Below, piece after piece: positions 44,001-57,400 of a stretch of 64,000 nucleotides of DNA. The stretch covers positions 36,587,642-36,651,641 of the forward strand of contig NC_079206.1 in the NCBI RefSeq assembly GCF_026745355.1, in the 5' to 3' direction. The stretch comes from Beta vulgaris subsp. vulgaris (taxonomy: Eukaryota; Streptophyta; Magnoliopsida; Caryophyllales; Amaranthaceae). The notes under the pieces were generated by a model that was not told the DNA's origin, made no database searches, and worked only from the letters and a program-made list of their open reading frames with translations. Position numbers and translations under genes: made by a program. Within the stretch, counting starts at the first letter, position 1. Each line of letters opens with the position of its first letter.

Positions 44001-46600
44001 TTGCTTTATAATTCTTTTTTTAGTTGTTGAATGATATAGGGGTCCTATTATGTTTATGAGTCTAATTCCCTTAAATCATTTGAGTCTTGCTAGTTGTTTT
44101 GTTTACTTGGAGTCTTCAATTTCTATCATAGGTTGATGTGTGATACATTCTCATAAAGGCTAATTTGTTAAGTTGTTAGGAGTCCTAGCTTAGATAAGAT
44201 ATTCATATCTTTGTTTAGGCTGGCTTTGCTTGTTTAGCATAGCTAGGAGTCTATGTTATTTATCTTCTTAGTAGTTTGTAATATATATTATGCACTTCAT
44301 CAGTAATAAAATCAGGTGTGTGTGTGTTTTAATTTAATAATTGAGTGCATTGCATTGAATATACAAATTGAGGTTTGTGTGCATCTCCTAATAGATGTTA
44401 ATGAGAGATCCACTAGTTCTCGAGCTAACAACAAAGCCTATTCAATATAAAGATTCAATCTTTATGCCCTATTTCATATAAAGATCGAATCTTTCAACAA
44501 GTACAAGTGAGATTCGGTGTTTTGAGACTTGTTATTGATTTTACTATCCATAAACACATCATTTGCTTTATAATTCTTTTTTTAATTGTTAATGATATAG
44601 GGGTCTATTATGTTTGTGAGTCTAATTCCTTAAATCATTTGAGTCTGCTAGTTGTTTTGTTTACTTTGGAGTCTTAATATTTCTATGATAGGTTGATGTG
44701 TGATACAGTTCTCATAAAGGTTAATTTGTTAAGTTTTTAGGAGCCCTACTTAATAACACTATTCATATCTTTGTTTAGGCGTAGGTTTGCTTGTTTAACA
44801 TAGCAAGGAGTCTAGATTATATATCTTCTTAGTAGTTGTGTAACATATTTATGCATGTTCTATCAATAATAAAATCAGGTGTGTGTGTGTGTTTTAACAT
44901 GACAATCGAGTGCATTGCATTGAATTTACAAATTGAGGTTGTGTGGATCCTAATAGAGGTTAATGAAAGATCATCTAGTTCTCGAGCTAACAACAAAGTC
45001 TATTCAATATAAAGATTCAATCTTTATGCCTTATTTCATATAAAGATCGAATCTTTCAACAAGTACAAGTGAGATTCGGGTGTTTTGAGACTTGTTATTG
45101 ATTTTACTATCCACAAGCACATCATTTGCTTTATAATTCTTTTTTTAGTTGTTGAATGATATAGGGGTCTTATTATGTTTATGAGTCTAATTCCCTTAAA
45201 TCATTTGAATCTTACTAGTTGTTTTGGTTTACTTTGGAGTCTTCAATTTCTATCATAGGTTGATTGTGATACAATTCTCATAAAGGCTAATTTGCTATGT
45301 TGTTAGGATTCCTACCTTAGATAAGACTATTCATATCTTTGTTTAGGCGTGGCTTTGCTTGTTTAGCATAGCTAGGAGTCTATGTTATTTATCTTCTTAG
45401 TAGTTGTATAATATATTTATGCAAATTCAATCAGTAATAAAATCAGGTGTGTGTGTGTTTTAATTTAATAATATGAGTGCATTGCATTGAATATACAAAT
45501 TGAGGTTTGTGTGCATCTCCTAATAGATGTTAATGAGAGATCCACTAGTTCTCGAGCTAACAAAAAAGCCTATTCAATATAAAGAGTCAATCTTTATCTC
45601 CTATTTCATATAAAGATCGAATATTTCAACAAGTACAAGTGAGATTCCGGTGTTTTGAGACTTGTTATTGATTTTACTATCCATAAACACATCATTTGCT
45701 TTATAATTCTTTTTTTAATTGTTTAATGATATAGGGGTTATATTATGTTTATGAGTCTAATTTCCGTAAATCATTTGAGTCATGCTAGTTGTTTTCGTTT
45801 ACTTTGGAGTCTTAAATTTCTATGATAGGTTGATGTGTGATACAGTTCTCATAAAGGTTAATTTGTTAAGTTGTTAGGAGTCCTACCTTAGATAACACTA
45901 TTCATATCTTTGTTTAGGCGTAGGTTTGCTTGTTTAACATAGCAAGGAGTCTAGATTATATATCTTCTTAATAGTTGTGTAACATATTTATGCATGTTCT
46001 ATCAATAATAAAATCAGGTGTGTGTGTGTGTTTTAACATGACAATTCGAGTGCATTGCATTGAATTTACAAATTGAGGTTTTTGTGGATCCTAATAGAGG
46101 TTAATGAAAGATCATCTAGTTCTCGAGCTAACAACAAAGTCTATTCAATATAAAGATTCAATCTTTATGCCTTATTTCATATAAAGATCGAATCTTTCAA
46201 CAAGTACAAGTGAGATTCGGGTGTTTTGAGACTTGTTATTGATTTTACTATCCAAAACACATCATTTGCTTTATAATTCTTTTTTTAGTTGTTGAATGAT
46301 ATAGGGGTCTTATTATGTTTATGAGTCTAATTCCCTTAAATCATTTGAGTCTTACTAGTTGTTTTGGTTTACTTTGGAGTCTTCAATTTCTATCATAGGT
46401 TGATGTGTGATACAATTCTCATAAAGGCTAATTTGCTATGTTGTTAGGATTCCTACCTTAGATAAGACTATTCATATCTTTGTTTAGGCGTGGCTTTGCT
46501 TGTTTAGCATAGCTAGGAGTCTATGTTATTTATCTTCTTAGTAGTTGTGTAATTTATTTATGCACGTTCTTTCAGTAATAAAATCAAGTGTGTGTATTTC
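41093..46600 (+). repeat. Satellite array, long form, right block
   Basis: GTGTGATA landmarks lie near 41335, 41890, 42464, 43015, 43575, 44139, 44697, 45264, 45835 and 46405, a spacing of 551-574. Units between ~41560 and 44760 carry many single-base losses compared with the left block. The 44700 and 45835 units share private variants (TTTTAACATGACAAT), suggesting duplication of a unit group. Confidence 0.95.
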
Positions 46601-47395
46601 CCTTCAATCAGGTGTGTGTGTATTTTAATTTAATAATTCGAGTGCATTGCATTCAATATACAAATTGAGGTTTGTGTGCATCTCCTAATAGATGTTAATG
46701 AGAGATCCTCTAGTTCTCGAGCTAACAACAAAGCCTATTCACTATAAAGGTTCAATCTTTATGCCCTATTTCAGATAAAGATCGAACCTTTCAAAAAGTA
46801 CAAGTGAGATTCGGGTGTTTATTGACTTGTTATTAATTTTACTATCCACAAACACATCATTTGATTTATAATTCTTTTTTTAGTTGTTGAATGATGTAGA
46901 GGTCCTACTATGTTTGCGAGTCTAATTTCCTTAAATTAGGTGTGTGTGTATTTTAATTTAATAATTCGAGTGCATTGCATTCAATATACAAATTGAGGTT
47001 TGTGTGCATCTCCTAATAGATGTTAATGAGAGATCCTCTAGTTCTCGAGCTAACAACAAAGCCTATTCAGTATAAAGATTCAATCTTTATGCCCTATTTC
47101 ATATAAAGATCGAACCTTTTAACAAGTACAAGTGAGATTCGGGTGTTTATTGACTTGTTATTAATTTTACTATCCACAAACACATCATTTGCTTTATAAT
47201 TCTTTTTTTTAGTTATTGAATGATGTAGAGGTCCTATTAGGTGTGTGTGGATTTTAATTTAATAAATCGAGTGCATTGCATTCAATATAGAAATTGAGGT
47301 TTGTGTGCATCTCCTAATAGCTGTTAATGAGAGATCCGCTAGTTCTCGAGCTAACAACAAAGCCTATTCAATATAAAGATTCAATCTTTATGCCC
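46600..47395 (+). repeat. Satellite array, transition to short form (~328-bp monomer)
   Basis: At about 46590-46620 a mosaic joint (AAATCAAGTGTGTGTATTTC then CCTTCAATCAGGTGTG) marks the change. From here units lack the GTGTGATAC/TTTAGCATAGC part. Confidence 0.9.
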
Positions 47396-48488
47396 TGATA
47401 CATATTGATTAAGCATTCAAGAGCATTCAAAGAAAGAAACAAGAACAAAGAAAGAGAACATAAATGTTTGTTACAAACCGGTTCAATTAGATTGAACAAC
47501 CACCAACTTTCACAAGCCAAATACCACCAATCTAAGATCAAGTTATAACAATAAGCTTCTAACTTGCATCCACTTTGAGTTTCATTCACTAATTCAACGA
47601 TTAAGTGATAGAATTAAGCAAAGATTTGTAAAAGGTCTAAACTGACCGAAAGAACAATAAGCACACAGCTTATGGTTTTGAGTATAACTCTTTCAATTTT
47701 CATTCAAATGACTTAATTCCAAAAAGAGTACAAAGCTAACATATTTGTTTACATTGTGTCCAAATTTCAGCTGATTTGGACTTCATTTGCCACGCCAACT
47801 AAGCTAATAAAATACAAGACACAAATATTACAAACTTTCCAGCACACTTCCTACAAACTAGCTTAGTCACCCTATTGGAAGTACAAAACAGAAGAACTAC
47901 CAATGGACTACGAAAGTAAACATATTAAACTATAAACCTTCAAAAGCTTGTACCATTTGCAGCTCAAATGATTGCTGCCCAAAAGCTTCAAAGGGAAGCT
48001 ATGCTGGACGCTGGAAATGAGGCAGCAACATACCCTTGCTTGAAGTCTCCTCCTTTCATTGGTTTTGGCTTCCCTTTCCATGTGAACTTCATATGGGATT
48101 CTCCTCTTCCCTAAGTCTTCAATTCAGCTTGAGGTGGCACCAAAAATGCAGCAAAAAACTCCTAATACTAGCTTATACAACCGGATTATAAGGCTTATAC
48201 TAGCTTAACTCTTAAAGCATGATTAACATAACTTAAGCATGTACTTAGGCTACTAATCACTTACTAAACTTGATTACCAATACATAATGATGTTTAAGGT
48301 GTCATTAAGTATTAACTAATCTTGCTTAAGTAGAGATTAACATAGGATTAGCCAAATCAAGTTGCTTAAGTAAGGTTTTAGAGTAAACCGAGCTAGTTAG
48401 GCTTAGAAATTGAACCTCCTTTACCATGTTCTCCTTTTGATCATGTAGAAGAAGACCTTGGTTGCTTAAGCTAGATGCTCCTGCATCA
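47396..48488 (-). mobile_element. Solo LTR, 1093 bp, inserted in the satellite
   Basis: Termini TGATACATATTG...CTGCATCA with the pentamer TGCCC duplicated at 47391-47395 and 48489-48493. The satellite monomer continues uninterrupted across the site. The minus-strand orientation is suggested by a CT-rich tract near that end (TTCTTTGTTCTTGTTTC), usual just before an LTR 3' end. No internal retroelement sequence remains, so it arose by LTR-LTR recombination. The 73-codon frame at 47368-47589 is incidental. Confidence 0.9.
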
Positions 48489-51400
48489 TGCCCTATTTCA
48501 TATAAAGATCGAATCTATCAACAAGTACAAGTGAGATTCGGTTGTTTTGAGACTTGTTATTAATTTTACTATCCACAAACACATCATTTGCTTTATAATT
48601 CTTTTTTTAGTTGTTGAATGATGTAGAGGTCCTATTATGTTTGTGAGTCTAATTCTCTTAAATTAGGTGTGTGTGGATTTTAATTTACTAATTCGAGTAC
48701 ATTGCATTGAATATACAAATTGAGGTTTGTGTGCATCTCGTAATAGATGTTAATGAGATATCCTCTAGTTCTCGAGTAACAACAAAGCCTATTCAAGATA
48801 AATATTCAATCTTTATGCCCTATATCATACAAATCGAATCTTTAACAAGTACAAGTGAGATTCGGTGTTTATGAGATTGTTATTAATTTTACTATCCACA
48901 AACACATATTTGCTTTATAATTCTTTTTTTTAGTTGTTGAATGATGTAAAGGTCCTATTATGTTTGTGAGTCTAATTCCCTTAAATTAGGTGTGTGTGTA
49001 TTTTAATTTAATAATTCGAGTGCATTGCATTAATATACAAATTGAGGTTTGTGTGCATCTCCTAATAGATGTTAATGAGAGATCCCTAGTTCTCGAGCTA
49101 ACACAACGCCATTCAATATAAAGATTCAATCTTTATGCCTATTTTATAAGATCGAATCTTTCAACAAGTACAATGAGATTCGGGTGTTTATTGACTTGTT
49201 ATTAATTTTACTATCCACAAACACATCATTTGCTTTATAATTCTTTTTTTAGTTGTTGAATGATGTAGAGGTCCTATTATGTTTGTGAGTCTAATTCCCT
49301 TAAATTAGGTGTGTGTATTTTAATTTAATAATTCGAGTGCATTGCATTGAATATACAAATTGAGGTTTGTGTGCATCTCCTAATAGATGTTAATGAGAGA
49401 TCCTCTAGTTCTCGAGCTACAACAAACCCTATTCAATATAAAGATTCAATCTTTATGCCCTATTTCATATAAAGATCGAATCTTTTAACAAGTACAAGTG
49501 AGATTCGGGTGTTTATTGACTTGTTATTAATTTTACTATCCACAAACACATCATTTGCTTTATAATTCTTTTTTTGTTGTTGAATGATGTAGAGGTCCTA
49601 TTATGTTTGTGACTAATTCCCTTAAATTAGGTGTGTGTGGATTTTAATTTAATAATTCGAGTGCATTGCATTAATATACAAATTGAGGTTTGTGTGCATC
49701 TCCTAATAGATGTTAATGAGAGATCCTCTAGTTCTCGAGCTAAAAACAAAGCCTATTCAATATAAAGATTCAATCTTTATGCCCTATTTCATATAAAGAT
49801 CGAATCTTTCAACAAGTACAAGTGAGATTCGGTGTTTTGAGACTTGTTATTAATTTTCTATCCACAAACACATCATTTGCTTTATAATTCTTTTTTTTAG
49901 TTGTTGAATGATGTAGAGGTCCTATTATGTTTGTGAGTCTAATTCCCTTAAATTAGGTGTGTGTGGATTTTAATATAATAATTCGAGTGCATTGCATTAA
50001 TATACAAATTGAGGTTTGTGTGCATCTCCTAATAGATGTTAATGGGAGATCCTCTAGTTCTCGAGCTAACAACAAAGCCTATTCAATATAAAGATTCAAT
50101 CTTTATGCCCTATTTCATATAAAGATCGAATCTTTCAACAAGTACAAGTGAGATTCGGTGTTTTGAGACTTGTTATTAATTTTACTATCCACAAACACAT
50201 CATTTGCTTTATAATTCTTTATTTTAGTTGTTGAATGATGTAGAGGTCCTATTATGTTTGTGAGTCTAATTCCCTTAAATTAGGTGTGTTTGTATTTTAA
50301 TTTAATAATTCGAGTGCAGTGCATTGAATATACAAATTGAGGTTTGTGTGCATCTCCTAATAGATGTTAATGAGAGATCCTCTAGTTCTCGAGCTAACAA
50401 AAAAACCTATTCAATATAAAGATTCAATCTTTATGCCCTATTTCATATAAAGATCGAATCTTTCAACAAGTACAAGTGAGATTCGGTGTTTTGAGACTTG
50501 TTATTAATTTTACTATCCACAAACACATCATTTGCTTTATAATTCTTTTTTTTAGTTGTTGAATGATGTAGAGGTCCTATTATGTTTGTGAGTCTAATTC
50601 CTTAAATTAGGTGTGTGTGGATTTTAATTTACTAATTCGAGTACATTGCATTGAATATACAAATTGAGGTTTGTGTGCATCTCCTAATAGATGTTAATGA
50701 GAGATCCTCTAGTTCTCGAGTAAACAACAAAGCCTATTCAATATAAATTTTCAATCTTTATGCCCTATTTCATATAAAGATAGAATCTTTCAACAAGTAC
50801 AAGTGAGATTCAGGTGTTTAGATTGTTATTAATTTTACTATCCACAAACACATCATTTGCTTTATAATTCTTTTTTTTAGTTGTTGAATGATGTAGAGGT
50901 CCTATTATGTTTGTGAGTCTAATTCCCTTAAATTAGGTGTGTGTGTATTTTAATTTAATAATTCGAGTGCATTGCATTAATATACAAATTGAGGTTTGTG
51001 TGCATCTCCTAATAGATGTTAATGAGAGATCCTCAGTTCTCGAGGTAACAACAAAAGCCTATTCAATATAAAGATTCAATCTTTATGCCCTAATTTATAT
51101 AAAGATCGAATCTTTCAACAAGTACAAGTGAGATTCGGGTGTTTTGAGACTTGTTATTAATTTTACTATCCACAAACACATCATTTGCTTTATAATTATT
51201 TTTTTTTTTTGTTGAATGATATAGGGGTCCTATTATGTTCATGAGTCTAATTCCCTTCAATCAGGTGTGTGTGTATTTTAATTTAATAATTCGAGTGCAT
51301 TGCATTAATATACAAATTGAGGTTTGTGTGCATCTCCTAATAGATGTTAATGAAGATCCTCTAGTTCTCGAGCTAACAACAAAGCCTATTCAATATAAAG

Positions 51401-54400
51401 ATTCAATCTTTATCCCTATTTCATATAAAGATCGAATCTTTCAACAAGTACAAGTGAGATTCGGTGTTATAGACTTGTTATTAATTTTCTATCCACAAAC
51501 ACATCATTTGCTTTATAATTTTTTTTTTAGTTGTTGAATGATGTAGAGGTCCTATTATGTTTGTGAGTCTAATTCCCTTAAATTAGGTGTGTGTGGATTT
51601 TAATTTAATAATTCGAGTGCATTGCATTCAATATACAAATTGAGGTTTGTGTGCATCTCTAATAGATGTTAATGAGAGATCCCCTAGTTCTCGAGCTAAC
51701 AACAAAGCCATTCAATATAAAGATTCAATCTTTATGCCCTATTTCATATAAAGATCGAATCTTTCAACAAGTACAAGTGAGATTCGGTGTTTTGAGACTT
51801 GTTATTAATTTTACTATCCACAAACACATCATTTGCTTTATAATTCTTTTTTTTAGTTGTTGAATGATGTAGAGGTCCTATTATGTTTGTGAGTCTAATT
51901 CCCTTAAATTAGGTGTGTGTGGATTTAATTTATTAATTCGAGTGCATTGCATTCAATATACAAATTGAGGTTTGTGTGCATCTCCTAATAGATGTTAATG
52001 GGAGATCCTCTAGTTCTCGAGCTAACAACAAAGCCTATTCAATATAAAGATTCAATCTTTATGCCCTATTTCATATAAAGATCGAATCTTTCAACAAGTA
52101 CAAGTGAGATTCGGTGTTTTGAGACTTGTTATTAATTTTACTATCCACAAACACATCATTTTTTTTAGAATTCTTTTTTTTAGTTGTTGAAGATGTAGAG
52201 GTCCTTTATGTTTGTGAGTCTAATTCCCTTAAATTAGGTGTGTTTGCATTTTAATTAATAATTCGAGTACATTGCATTGAATATACAAATTGAGGTGTTG
52301 TGCATCTCCTAATAGATGTTAATGAGATCCTCTAGTTCTCGAGCTAACAGCAAAACCTATTCAATATAAAGATTCAATCTTTATGCCCTATTTATATAAA
52401 GATCGAATCTTTCAACAAGTACAAGTGATTCAGTTGTTTTGAGACTTGTTATTTATTTTACTATCCACAAACACATCATTTGCTATATAATTCTTTTTTT
52501 TAGTTGTTGAATGATGTAGAGGTCCGTTATGTTTGTGAGTCTACTTCTCTTAAATTAGGTGTGTGTGGATTTTAATTTAATAATTCGAGTGCATTGCATT
52601 GAATATACAAATTGAGGTTTGTGTGCATCTCCTAATAGATGTTAATGAGAGATCCTCTAGTTCTCGAGCTAACAACAAACCTATTCAATATAAAGATTCA
52701 ATCTTTATGCCCTATTTCATATAAAGATCGAATCTTTCAACAAGTACAAGTGAGATTCGGGTGTTTATAGACTTGTTATTATTTTACTATCCACAAACAC
52801 ATCATTTGCTTTATAATTCTTTTTTTTAGTTGTTGAATGATGTAGAGGTCCTATTATGTTTGTGAGTCTAATTCCCTTAAATTAGGTGTGTGTGGATTTT
52901 AATTTAATAATTCGAGTGCATTGCATTCAATATACAAATTGAGGTTTGTGTGCATCTCCTAATAGATGTTAATGAGAGATCCTCAGTTCTCGAGCTAACA
53001 ACAAAGCCTATTCAATATAAAGATTCAATCTTTATGCCCTATTTCATATAAAGATCGAATCTTTCAACAAGTACAAGTGAGATTCGGGTGTTTTGAGACT
53101 TGTTATTAATTTTACTATCCACAAACACATCATTTGCTTTATAATTCTTTTTTTAGTTGTTGAATGATGTAGAGGTCCTATTATGTTTGTGAGTCTAATT
53201 CCCTTAAATTAGGTGTGTGTGTGTATTTTAATTTAATAATTCGAGTGCATTGCATTAATATACAAATTGAGGTTTGTGTGCATCTCCTAATAGATGTTAA
53301 TGGGAGATCCTCTAGTTCTCGAGCTAACAACAAAGCCTATTCAATATAAAGATTCAATCTTTATGCCCTATTTCATATAAAGATCGAATCTTTCAACAAG
53401 TACAAGTGAGATTCGGTGTGTTTGAGACTTGTTATTTATTTTACTATCCACAAACACATCATTTGCTTTATAATTCTTTTTTTAGTTGTTGAATGATTTA
53501 GAGGTCCTATTATGTTTGTGAGTCTAATTCCCTTAAATTAGGTGTGTGTGATTTTAATTTAATAATTCGAGTGCATTGCATTGAATATACAAATTGAGGT
53601 TTGTGTGCATCTCCTAATAGATGTTAATGAGAGATCCTCTAGTTCTCGAGCTAACAACAAAGCCTATTCAATATAAATTCAATCTTTATGCCCTATTTCA
53701 TATAAAGATCGAATCTTTCAACAAGTACAAGTGAGATTCGGTGTTTTAAGACTTGTTAGTTATTTTACTATCCACAAACACATCATTTGCTTTATAATTC
53801 TTTTTTTTAGTTGTTGAATGATTAGAGGTCCTATTATGTTTGTGAGTCTAATTCCCTTAAATTAGGTGTGTGTGTATTTTAATTTAATAATTCGAGTGCA
53901 TTGCATTTAATATACAAATTGAGGTTTGTGTGCATCTCCTAATAGATGTTAATGAGAGATCCTCTAGTTCTCGAGCTAACAACAAAGCCTATTCAATATA
54001 AAGATTCAATCTTTATGCCCTATTTTATAAAGATCGAATCTTTCAACAAGTACAATGAGATTCGGGTGTTTTAGACTTGTTATTAATTTTACTATCCACA
54101 AACACATCATTTGCTTTATAATTCTTTTTTTTTTGTTGAATGATATAGGGATCCTATTATGTTTGAGTCTAATTCCCTTAAATTAGGTGTGGTGGTATTT
54201 TAATTTAATAATTCGAGTGCATTGCATTTAATATACAAATTGAGGTTTGTGTGCATCTCCTAATAGATGTTAATGAGAGATCCTCTAGTTCTCGAGCTAA
54301 CAACAAAGCCTATTCAATATAAAGATTCAATCTTTATGCCCTATTTCATATAAAGATCGAATCTTTCAACAAGTACAAGTGAGATTCGGGTGTTTATAGA

Positions 54401-57400
54401 CTTGTTATAATATTTACTATCCACAAACACATCATTTGCTTTATAATTCTTTTTTTTAGTTGTTGAATGATGTGAGGTCCTATTATGTTTGTGAGTCTAA
54501 TTCCCTTAAATTAGGTGTGTGTGTATTTTAATTTAATAATTCGAGTGCATTGCATTCAATATAAAATTGAGGTTTGTGTGCATCTCCTAATAGATGTTAA
54601 TGGGAGATCCTCTAGTTCTCGAGCTAACAACAAAGCCTATTCAATATAAAGATTCAATCTTTATGCCCTATTTCATATAAAGATCGAATCTTTCAACAAG
54701 TACAAGTGAGATTCGGGTGTTTTGAGACTTGTTAATTATTTTACTATCCACAAACACATCATTTGCTTTATAATTCTTTTTTTTAGTTGTTGAATGATGT
54801 AGAGGTCCTATTATGTTTGTGAGTCTAATTCCCTTAAATTAGGTGTGTGTTTATTTTAATTTAATAATTCGAGTGCATTGCATTGAATATACAAATTGAG
54901 GTTTGTGTGCATCTCCTAATAGATGTTAATGGGAGATCCTCTAGTTCTCGAGCTAACAACAAACCTATTCAATATAAAGATTCAATCTTTATGCCCTATT
55001 TCATATAAAGATCGAATCTTTCAACAAGTACAAGTGAGATTCGGGTGTTTTGAGACTTGTTAATTATTTTACTATCCACAAACACATCATTTGCTTTATA
55101 ATTCTTTTTTTTAGTTGTTGAATGATGTTGAGGTCCTATTATGTTTGTGAGTCTAATTCCCTTAAATTAGGTGTGTGTGTTTTTAATTTAATAATTCGAG
55201 TGCATTGCATTGAATATACAAATTGAGGTTTGTGTGCATCTCCTAATAGATGTTAATGAGAGATCCTCTAGTTCTCGAGCTAACAACAAACCTATTCAAT
55301 ATAAAGATTCAATCTTTATGCCCTATTTCATATAAAGATCGAATCTTTCAACAAGTACAAGTGAGATTCGGGTGTTTTGAGACTTGTTATTATTTTACTA
55401 TCCACAAACACATCATTTGCTTTATAATTCTTTTTTTTAGTTGTTGAATGATGTAGAGGTCCTATTATGTTTGTGAGTCTAATTCCCTTAAATTAGGTGT
55501 GTGTGATTTTAATTTAATAATTCGAGTGATTGCATTGAATATACAAATTGAGGTTTGTGTGCATCTCCTAATAGATGTTAATGAGAGATCCTCTAGTTCT
55601 CGAGCTAACAACAAAGCCTATTCAATATAAAGTTCAATCTTTATGCCCTATTTCATATAAAGATCGAATCTTTCAACAAGTACAAGTGAGATTCGGGTGT
55701 TTTGAGACTTGTTATTAATTTTACTATCCACAAACACATCATTTGCTTTATAATTCTTTTTTTTAGTTGTTGAATGATGTAGAGGTCCTATTATGTTGTG
55801 AGTCTAATTCCCTTAAATTAGGTGTGTGTGTATTTTAATTTAATAATTCGAGTGCATTGCATTTAATATACAAATTGAGGTTTGTGTGCATCTCCTAATA
55901 GATGTTAATGAGAGATCCTCTAGTTCTCGAGCTAACAACAAAGCCTATTCAATATAAAGATTCAATCTTTATGCCCTATTTCTATAAAGATCGAATCTTT
56001 CAACAAGTACAAGTGAGATTCGGGTGTTTTGAGACTTGTTATTAATTTTACTATCCACAAACACATCATTTGCTTTATAATTTTTTTTTTTTTGTTGAAT
56101 GATATAGAGGTCCTATTATGTTTGAGTCTAATTCCCTTAAATTAGGTGTGTTTGTATTTTAATTTAATAATTCGAGTGCATTGCATTAATATACAAATTG
56201 AGGTTTGTGTGCATCTCCTAATAGATGTTAATGAAAGATCCTCTAGTTCTCGAGCTAACAACAAAGCCTATTCAATATAAAGATTCAATCTTTATGCCCT
56301 ATTTCATATAAAGATCGAATCTTTCAACAAGTACAAGTGAGATTCGGGTGTTTTAAGACTTGTTATTAATTTTACTATCCACAAACACATCATTTGCTTT
56401 ATAATTCTTTTTTTTAGTTGTTGAATGATGTAGAGGTCCTATTATGTTGTGAGTCTAATTCCCTTAAATTAGGTGTGTGTGGATTTTAATTTAATAATTC
56501 GAGTGCATTGCATTAATATACAAATTGAGGTTTGTGTGCATCTCCTAATAGATGTTAATGAGAGATCCTCTAGTTCTCGAGCTAACAACAAAGCCTATTA
56601 ATATAAAGATTCAATCTTTATGCCCTATTTCATATAAAGATCGAATCTTTCAACAAGTACAAGTGAGATTCGGGTGTTTTGAGACTTGTATTAATTTTAC
56701 TATCACAAACACATCATTTGCTTTATAATTCTTTTTTTAGTTGTTGAATGATGTAGAGGTCCTATTATGTTTGTGAGTCTAATTCCCTTAAATTAGGTGT
56801 GTGGATTTTAATTTAATAATTCGAGTGCATTGCATTGAATATACAAATTGAGGTTTGTGTGCATCTCCTAATAGATGTTAATGAGAGATCCTCTAGTTCT
56901 CGAGCTAACAAAAAAGCCTATTCAATATAAAGATTCAATCTTTATGCCCTATTTCATATAAAGATCGAACTTTTCAACAAGTACAAGTGAGATTCGGGTG
57001 TTTTGACTTGTTATTAATTTTACTATCCACAAACACATCATTTGCTTTATAATTCTTTTTTTAGTTGTTGAATGATGTAGAGGTCCTATTATGTTTGTGA
57101 GTCTAATTCCCTTAAATTAGGTGTGTGTGGATTTTAATTTAATAATTCGAGTGCATTGCATTAATATACAAATTGAGGTTTGTGTGCATCTCCTAATAGA
57201 TGTTAATGAGAGATCCTCTAGTTCTCGAGCTAACAACAAAGCCTATTCAATATAAAGATTCAATCTTTATGCCCTATTTCATATAAAGATCGAATCTTTC
57301 AACAAGTACAAGTGAGATTCGGGTGTTTGAGACTTGTTATTAATTTTACTATCCACAAACACATCATTTGCTTTATAATTCTTTTTTTAGTTGTTGAATG

